Source: Asticcacaulis solisilvae
GTDB lineage: Bacteria; Pseudomonadota; Alphaproteobacteria; Caulobacterales; Caulobacteraceae
Reading direction: 5' to 3'
Length of the DNA stretch: 64,000 nucleotides
NCBI RefSeq assembly: GCF_017875235.1
Contig: NZ_JAGGMI010000001.1
Span: 496,001 to 560,000, forward strand
The stretch's first letter is position 1; each line of letters begins with the position of its first letter. Below, piece by piece: positions 58,585 to 64,000 of the stretch. A program made the translations under genes and the position numbers. The notes under the pieces were generated by a model. It had not been told where the DNA came from, made no database searches, and was given only the letters and a program-made list of their open reading frames with translations.

Positions 58585-61500
58585 TTAGAACTTGTAACGC
58601 AGACCCAGTTGGTAACGCGAGTCAAGTTCCTGGGCGAAGTAGATGTTGGTCTTGTCGCGACCAAAGATACGGATGTGCGCCTTGTTGAGGTTCAGGCCTT
58701 CGAAGGTCGCCTGGAGGTTATCCGTGATCTGGTAGTTCAGCGAGGCGTCGATCGTGCCGAACGCTTCGGTGTACTGCGGGTCACCCTGAGCGCCTACGTT
58801 GGTCGCCGAGATGAACTCGTCGCGCCAGTTGTAGGAGACGCGGCCCGACCAGTTGCCCTTATCGTAGATGGCCGTGATGTTATAGGTGTTCGACAGGCCG
58901 AGCAGCGGGAATTGCTGCGTGCCCGAAGGCGCCGAATTGTCGAAACCGATATCACCGTTGACCGTCGTCATGCTGCCCGAGACGCCGAAGCCCGTATCGC
59001 CGAAGAAGTGCTGGAAGGCAGCTTCAAAGCCGTGCAGGTTGGCCGTCTTGTTGTTGACCGGGATATTGGTCTCGAACACGAACAGCGGATCGTTGGCGTC
59101 GGCCACCAGGTCATAGGCCTTCAGCACCTGGTCGACATAGGTCTGGTTCAGGTTGCCGGAGCCATCCAGGTTGGCTTGGTAGTCAGAGCGAGCCTGGTTG
59201 CGGGCCGTGGCGTCGCTGCTGCCGGTCTTCAGGTAGTGGTCGTACAGCGCCGTCATCGTGAACAGGTTCACGTCGGTCGTCGACTGGTTGATGCCAGCCA
59301 GGATGTCCTTGGCGATGCCCGAACGCGAACCGGCTGCGCCCGACGACGGGTCACGCAGGCCGAACGGGTTCGCCTGGATGCGGCCGGTGCCGACGAAGTT
59401 GTTCACGTCCTTGTTGTAGAAGCCGAGCGAGACGTAGCTGTCGCGGCCGTAGTACCATTCAGCCGAGAAGTCGACGTTCGACGATTCCAGCGGCAGCAGG
59501 GCCGGGTTGCCGCGGGTCGCGGTCGGATTGGTGCCGTTGGCGGTCGGACGCGGCGGCGTGCCCGGAGCGGTCGTGGCGTACAGGTTGCCGTAGGCCGCAC
59601 GAGCGATCGTCTTGGAGAACGAGGCGCGCACGATCACGTCATCCATGGCTTCCCACGAGATGTCGAGGCTGGGCAGCCAGTTGCTGTAGTCCGACTTGTA
59701 TTCCTGAGCGACAGTCGCTGAGCTGCTGTCGACGGTGAAGTCGTTGTCGGCCGTCCAGCGGATGGCGATCGGCGTGCTTTGCAGCGCCGAAGCGGTGATG
59801 TCGGTCTTTTCGTAGCGCAGGCCGGCAACGACCGTGGCGCGGCGGCCGAGGAAGTCGCCCTTCATGGTGAACTGGCCATAGGCCGCCATGATCTGCTCTT
59901 CGACGGTGTTCGACGTCATGGCCGCCGTCGGGATCGTTGCGTTGTACAGCGATGACGCCGCCATGGCCTGATAGATGTCCAAAGCATTACCGCGGAAGGC
60001 GATGTCCGCCTGGCCGACATCGAAGTCTTCGAACAGGCTGCCCAGGTCGTAGGTCTCGACCAGGCCCGGCGCGTACTGGGCGATGTCGCCCGGATTGCCG
60101 ATGCCCCAGTCACCCAGCGCTTGGTAGGTGCTGCCCGTGGTGGTGGTCATGCTGGCCTTGCTGAAATCAACGCCGGCGTCGAAGCGGCTTTCGCCGTCGA
60201 AGTCATAGCTGAAGTCAACCTTGACCTGATCGACCTTGTGCTGCTGGCTGTTGGTCGCCGTGCGCGCAACCTGGCTGCCCAGGTCACCCACGTCCATCTT
60301 GCCGTTGTTGTTGCCGCGATAGCTGGCGATGACGCGGTCCGCCGCCGAGAAGCCAGCCAGGTAGTTGCCGTTGGCATCGACGATGGCGACGTTAGCCGAG
60401 TTGACGAGCAGACCGGCAGAGTTGGTCCGGTAAACCGGATTGCCGTCCCATACGGTGTACTTCTGCACCGGAATGCCGCTGGTGAAGTCGACCGAGTGGT
60501 CCTTCACGACCGGTGCACCGATCGACATCATGACGGACGACGTGCCGTTCGAAAGATCCGGCGTCGCCTTGCCTTCGGAGCTGTGGACGTCGAAGGTCAG
60601 GGTGGCCTTGTCGCTCATGTCCCAGCGGGCGTTGAAGCCGATGGACTGCAGCGTGTTCTTCTGGCCGAGGTATTGCTGTTCGAAGCCGATGTCCTTGGTG
60701 CCGTTCAGGTTTTCCTGAAGGTACAGGGCGTTGTAGATGCCCGATTCACCCTGCTCGAACTTGATCTGGTCGAAGGGACGGTTGAACCAGTTGGTCTGCT
60801 CGGCGCGCTCTTCCGTACCCTTGTTTTCGACATAGAGGGCGTCGACCGTCAGAAGCCAGTTTTCGGCCGGACGGAATTGCGCCGTCGCGCCGATATTGGT
60901 GCGCTGGTTGTGCGTCTGCGACAGGGCGTAACGGCTGTCGTTCGGATAGGCGACCAGCGAACCGGCCGGCGGTGCATTGGTGATCTGCGTCAGCAGGGTT
61001 GTCTTGTCGGCGGCATAGCGCAGGCGGCCGCTGTTGGGATCATAGAACTGGGCGCGGGTGTCGAGGTTCCAGTTGTTCTGGGTCGCCTGACGCGTGGCGT
61101 TGTCACGCTCAGTGTACTGGCCGAACAGCGACAGACCGAAGGTCTTCGAGTCATTGGTCCAGCTGTAGGCGCCGGTGACTTCCGGGGTCCAGTCCTTGCC
61201 GTCGACCAGGTTGTCGGCGTGCAGGGCCTTGATGCCGAGAACGCCGGTCGAACCGGACTTACCGATCGGACGCAGGGTCTTGATGTTCAGCGTCGCGCCG
61301 ATGCCGCCCGAAGCGACGTGGGCCTTGCCGGTCTTGTAGACTTCGAAGCCCGAAACGCTGTCAGCAGCGATGTTCGAGAAGTCGAAGTTACGCGAACCGC
61401 CGCCCGCGAAGGCGTTGCCGGTACCGATCAGGTCGATCGAGGCGGTCGGCATGACGCGGCCGTTCAGGGTCACCAGGTTAAAGCCGGGGCCGAAGCCGCG

Positions 61501-61836
61501 CACCGTGACCTTCGAGCCTTCGCCGTTGACGCGGTCGATCGAGACGCCGGGAATGCGCTGGACCGACTCGGCCAGGTTGGTGTCCGGATACTTGCCGATG
61601 TCTTCCGCCGAGATGGCGTCGACGACGCCGGTGGCGTTCTTCTTGATGTTCATCGAACGTTGCAGCGAGCCGCGAACGCCGGTGACGACGACGACGTCCG
61701 AATCCGCTGCCGGGGCGGCGGGGGCGTCCTGGGCCATAGCCGTGCCGGCCATGGCGACAAGGGCGAGCGTGGATACGCCGCCCAGGAAGGCGCCGCGCAC
61801 GGCGCCCTTCAATTTGCTACGCGATACAGTAGTCAT
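58585..61836 (-). CDS. TonB-dependent outer-membrane receptor
   Basis: Outer-membrane transporter of 1083 residues. Signal peptide to about 35 (AMAGTAMAQDAPAAP), TonB-box-like SDVVVVTGVRGSLQRS near 44-59, plug motifs LAESVQRIPGVSIDRVNGEG and KVTVRGFGPGFNLVTLNGR. A long barrel ends in DSRYQLGLRYKF with terminal Phe. The start at 61836 is supported by GGAG nine bases upstream and a signal peptide that follows at once; the frame is open for another 59 codons but these resemble leader sequence. A LacI-type operator lies about 205 bp upstream (62042-62055), tying it to the regulator at 28083. It is followed by SapC, JmjC and halogenase genes. Confidence 0.93.
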   Translation of the reverse strand: MTTVSRSKLKGAVRGAFLGGVSTLALVAMAGTAMAQDAPAAPAADSDVVVVTGVRGSLQRSMNIKKNATGVVDAISAEDIGKYPDTNLAESVQRIPGVSIDRVNGEGSKVTVRGFGPGFNLVTLNGRVMPTASIDLIGTGNAFAGGGSRNFDFSNIAADSVSGFEVYKTGKAHVASGGIGATLNIKTLRPIGKSGSTGVLGIKALHADNLVDGKDWTPEVTGAYSWTNDSKTFGLSLFGQYTERDNATRQATQNNWNLDTRAQFYDPNSGRLRYAADKTTLLTQITNAPPAGSLVAYPNDSRYALSQTHNQRTNIGATAQFRPAENWLLTVDALYVENKGTEERAEQTNWFNRPFDQIKFEQGESGIYNALYLQENLNGTKDIGFEQQYLGQKNTLQSIGFNARWDMSDKATLTFDVHSSEGKATPDLSNGTSSVMMSIGAPVVKDHSVDFTSGIPVQKYTVWDGNPVYRTNSAGLLVNSANVAIVDANGNYLAGFSAADRVIASYRGNNNGKMDVGDLGSQVARTATNSQQHKVDQVKVDFSYDFDGESRFDAGVDFSKASMTTTTGSTYQALGDWGIGNPGDIAQYAPGLVETYDLGSLFEDFDVGQADIAFRGNALDIYQAMAASSLYNATIPTAAMTSNTVEEQIMAAYGQFTMKGDFLGRRATVVAGLRYEKTDITASALQSTPIAIRWTADNDFTVDSSSATVAQEYKSDYSNWLPSLDISWEAMDDVIVRASFSKTIARAAYGNLYATTAPGTPPRPTANGTNPTATRGNPALLPLESSNVDFSAEWYYGRDSYVSLGFYNKDVNNFVGTGRIQANPFGLRDPSSGAAGSRSGIAKDILAGINQSTTDVNLFTMTALYDHYLKTGSSDATARNQARSDYQANLDGSGNLNQTYVDQVLKAYDLVADANDPLFVFETNIPVNNKTANLHGFEAAFQHFFGDTGFGVSGSMTTVNGDIGFDNSAPSGTQQFPLLGLSNTYNITAIYDKGNWSGRVSYNWRDEFISATNVGAQGDPQYTEAFGTIDASLNYQITDNLQATFEGLNLNKAHIRIFGRDKTNIYFAQELDSRYQLGLRYKF

Positions 61837-62483
61837 TGGATCTGTCTCCCATTTCTCTGTTTTACCAGCGCGCTCGCCCGGCCGCTTTTTATCCTGCCTT
61901 TGTAGGCAAGCCGCGACGATGCGCACATCCTCATCCCACTCGTAGGCGGGCGAAGCTTTTTTAAAATTTGGATTGAGTCTCAACCAGTATTGCAGACGGA
62001 ACAGCCAACACAATTCGCGGACGCATGCCGCGAATTACCGATGTTAGCGCTATCAATTCTTAATGGGAGCTTTCGCTTCCAGAACTAATAAGGTCAAAAG
62101 TCCGCAAAGGTCTCCATTTTGATTTCGTCTCCCAAATTTTATATTTCAATCCCGCATCTTCACGGCGGGTAGTTCTGTCTTCGTTTTTACGATACCTGCT
62201 TTGAGAGCGGTACCATTGTTATTATTGGGATAAGGCGAAATGACTGCGCTGTCAATTCCCATTTATCGGCTCTGAGGCGCATGCATTCACACTTTCGGTA
62301 TCTGTTACATTTGTGACGCAGTGAGCGGTAACGGACGAAACGATATTCCCGCCAAGGGTGTTAAAGATTTCTTTATAGGGCGAGTCTTTCGCCTGCATGG
62401 TGTTTTTATGTGTCAACCTGGAGATTGTATGGCCGGGCGCTGCCACATTGTACCGCCTCACCAAGTCAATTTGAGGCGTATCG
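61837..62483. other. Divergent control region, TonB receptor / EamA permease
   Basis: AT-rich region of about 650 bp without a recognisable gene. It holds LacI-type operator 5 (62042-62055) and a weaker relative, TGACTGCGCTGTCA (62241-62254). The receptor leader is about 180-200 bases long if transcription starts near the operator. Small inverted repeats (GGCGA/TCGCC near 62380) precede the permease gene. Confidence 0.5.
62042..62055. promoter_or_regulatory. LacI-type operator 5 (TonB receptor)
   Basis: TGTTAGCGCTATCA, matching operators 2-4 at 12 or more of 14 positions, though 34 kb from the LacI-family gene. Confidence 0.7.
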
Positions 62484-63347
62484 ATGAACGAAGCCATCCT
62501 GTTCGGAGCAGCCTCTGCCCTGCTCTACGGTGTGACCAATCTGGTCGCGCGCTTCGCGAACAAGGAAACCGGCGTACTGCGCACCATGCTATGGGGACAG
62601 GCGTTGATGGCCGTGCTCCTGACGCTGGCTGTCTTCGTGCACCCGGTGCGGTTGAGCGTCCCGCCCCTGCAGTGGCTCATCCTGCTCGGCTCCAGCCTGA
62701 TGGTCATGGCCGGCACCGCCTGCCTTTATCACGGACTTGCCAAAGGCCGGGTCGCGGTCGTCGCGCCCGTCATGGCCTGTTACGGCGCTGTCGGCGCCAT
62801 GCTCTCGTTCGTTACGGGCGAAGACCTGACCCCGGCCGCCGGCGCTGGACTCGCCCTGGCCGGCGTGGGCGCGGTCCTGGCGGCCTCGCCATCGCCAGAC
62901 GGCAAGGACAAGGCGCAGTCAAAGCATTCCGGTTGGCTGGCCGCGAGCGGTTCGGCCCTGTTCTACGGCATCGCCTATTGGTTGCAGGGCAAATATTCCG
63001 TGCCGGTCTTCGGCGCGGTGGGAACGATCTGGATCCACTATCTGTTCGCGACCTTGGTCGTGGCATTGCTGGCCTTGGTGCGCAGGCAATCCGTGCGCAT
63101 GACCAGCCTGAAGGACACGGCCCTGGTCTTCGCCTCGGCGCTTCTGGCTTGTGGGGGCTATCTGGCGCTCGCCTTCGGCCAGGCAGGCGGATCGATCGCC
63201 GTTGCGACCGCGCTCAGCGCCGCGGCCAGCGCGATCACTGTCGTGCTGGCCTGGCTGTTCACGCGCGAAAAGGTCAGCCGCGCGGGCTGGATTGGCGTCG
63301 CCTGCGTCGTGGCCGGCGTGGCGACGCTTCACCTCTCGCAGGGTTAG
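62484..63347 (+). CDS. EamA/DMT-family permease
   Basis: Inner-membrane transporter of 287 residues with about ten hydrophobic helices in two EamA halves (LFGAASALLYGVTNLVARFA at the N-terminus; the second half begins near 150 with GWLAASGSALFYGIAYWLQG). Typical end-of-repeat strings are GLAKGRVAVVAPVMACYGAVG (given in part) and SAAASAITVVLAWLFTREKV near 252-271. Substrate unknown; relatives export amino acids, nucleotides or sugars. GAGG seven bases before the ATG. Its stop overlaps the stop of the convergent DUF1080 gene by four bases (TTAG). Confidence 0.85.
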   Translation: MNEAILFGAASALLYGVTNLVARFANKETGVLRTMLWGQALMAVLLTLAVFVHPVRLSVPPLQWLILLGSSLMVMAGTACLYHGLAKGRVAVVAPVMACYGAVGAMLSFVTGEDLTPAAGAGLALAGVGAVLAASPSPDGKDKAQSKHSGWLAASGSALFYGIAYWLQGKYSVPVFGAVGTIWIHYLFATLVVALLALVRRQSVRMTSLKDTALVFASALLACGGYLALAFGQAGGSIAVATALSAAASAITVVLAWLFTREKVSRAGWIGVACVVAGVATLHLSQG

Positions 63348-64000
63348 AGCTTGCGAATGCGAATATTGCGATACCAGACCGGGTCGCCGTGGTCCTGGAG
63401 GCAGATGCGCCCCATCGGTTCGGTGGCGAAGTCGGGCATGGCTTTGAACTTCGACCCGGCGACGAGCGCCTTCCATTTCGCGTCGCCGTAGGACGACTCG
63501 GCGACCTTCTTGCCGTTCAGCCAATGTTCGATGTGACCGCGCTTCACTACGATCCGTGCGTGGTTCCATTCGCCCACGGGCTTTGAGGCGTCCGTTGACG
63601 GCGTGACCAGGTCGTATATGGCGCCGGCCGTGTGTGAGGGGATCTTGCCATCGGCATGGCCGGCATTGTCGAGCACCTGGTATTCCGGCCCGGTATGGTA
63701 CGGCTGGGCCGCCTGCGGCAATTCACGGACGAAGTACATGACGCCGCTGTTGCCGTTCTTCGAAATCTTCCAGTCGAATTCCAGCTCGAAGTCGCCATAT
63801 TCGGCCTCGGTGACGATATTGCCGCCACCGGCGTGTTTGAGCGTAAGCGCCCCGTCCTCGACCGCCCAGCCGTCACCTGCCGCGCCGCCCTTGTAGAGCC
63901 GCCAGCCGCTGAGGTCCTTGCCGTTGAACAAGGGCGTCCAGGGCGCTTCGGCCGCGCAAGCCACCACTGGCGCGGCCAGCAGCGCCGCCGCACCCATCAG
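63344..64000 (-). CDS. DUF1080 (3-keto-disaccharide hydrolase) domain protein, 5' end off window
   Basis: Exported concanavalin-like beta-sandwich protein. The visible 219 codons start with a hydrophobic leader end (APVVACAAEAPW), then TPLFNGKDLSGWRLYKGG, YGDFELEFDWKISKNGNSGVMYFV, TGPEYQVLDNAGHAD, GEWNHARIVVKRGHIEHWLNG and a C-terminal GRICLQDHGDPVWYRNIRIRKL (given in parts), the standard DUF1080 pattern. Members hydrolyse 3-keto-glycosides in some organisms, often together with Gfo/Idh/MocA and ThuA proteins, both present elsewhere in this window. An ATG at 63997 is visible but has no positively charged leader before the hydrophobic part, so the true start probably lies beyond the right edge. 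Confidence 0.85.
   Translation of the reverse strand: MMGAAALLAAPVVACAAEAPWTPLFNGKDLSGWRLYKGGAAGDGWAVEDGALTLKHAGGGNIVTEAEYGDFELEFDWKISKNGNSGVMYFVRELPQAAQPYHTGPEYQVLDNAGHADGKIPSHTAGAIYDLVTPSTDASKPVGEWNHARIVVKRGHIEHWLNGKKVAESSYGDAKWKALVAGSKFKAMPDFATEPMGRICLQDHGDPVWYRNIRIRKL

Noticed and set aside
61837-62013. Upstream extension of the last TonB receptor by 59 codons
   Set aside because: The extra residues lack a signal peptide, whereas the ATG at 61836 has GGAG upstream and a signal peptide directly after it.
1-64000. tRNA, rRNA, CRISPR array, insertion sequence or prophage
   Set aside because: No tRNA or rRNA signature, no regularly spaced direct repeats and no transposase, integrase or phage structural gene could be found by reading.

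Overview
The window comes from a GC-rich alphaproteobacterium that lives on plant or microbial glycans. It is most likely one of the Caulobacterales (Asticcacaulis/Caulobacter-like); a sphingomonad is possible. This rests on three large TonB-dependent receptors of the Caulobacter/Xanthomonas type, SapC and tryptophan-halogenase-like genes beside a receptor, many Tat- or Sec-exported glycosidases, a SecB homologue and GAGG/GGAG ribosome sites. No rRNA, tRNA, CRISPR array, insertion sequence or phage gene was seen.

Layout. (1) 1-6379, minus strand: TonB receptor, GH29 alpha-fucosidase and a beta-mannosidase that runs off the left edge. (2) 6889-11799, plus strand: a TPR-sulfotransferase, a small sulfotransferase-like protein, an Asp/Asn-hydroxylase-type dioxygenase, a SecB-like chaperone and a flavin halogenase, followed by a GH84 hexosaminidase (11876-13816). 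(3) 13826-17456, minus strand: metNIQ and a YghU-type glutathione transferase. (4) 17559-39668: a pectin/uronate region with GH105, GH2, oligogalacturonate lyase PL22, an SDR, ThuA, a 1000-residue beta-helix/propeller protein, a LacI-type regulator, gluconokinase, a TonB receptor, an alginate-lyase-fold protein, an unidentified exported protein and a GH105-DUF4861 fusion. (5) 39852-42477, minus strand: a CheY-like regulator, a DUF2147 protein and a chemoreceptor. (6) 42561-49042: a clan GH-G hydrolase, GH43, a Gfo/Idh/MocA oxidoreductase and GH28. (7) 49131-55036: two small membrane proteins, a hybrid histidine kinase and a REC-PAS-GGDEF-EAL protein. (8) 55135-61836, minus strand: TonB receptor, SapC, JmjC-like protein and a second halogenase. 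(9) 62484-64000: an EamA permease and a DUF1080 protein cut by the right edge.

How it fits together: exported GH28, PL, GH105, GH2, GH43, GH29 and GH84 enzymes would cut pectin-like and complex glycans. TonB receptors import the oligomers, and PL22, the SDR and gluconokinase feed uronate/gluconate catabolism. A 14-bp LacI-type operator (TGTTAGCGCTRTCA) occurs five times: on both sides of the LacI gene, twice before gluconokinase, and 34 kb away before the last TonB receptor. A separate CGTTCCGATAAT motif marks both GH105 genes.

Most worth a second look: two different operons that each pair a halogenase-like flavoenzyme with an Fe(II)/2-oxoglutarate oxygenase and a small non-enzymatic partner (SecB-like in one, SapC in the other); hairpin terminators in the leaders of gluconokinase and GH105; a terminator-ended orphan RNA candidate at 16489-16577; and a family of intergenic palindromes with compensatory stem changes.
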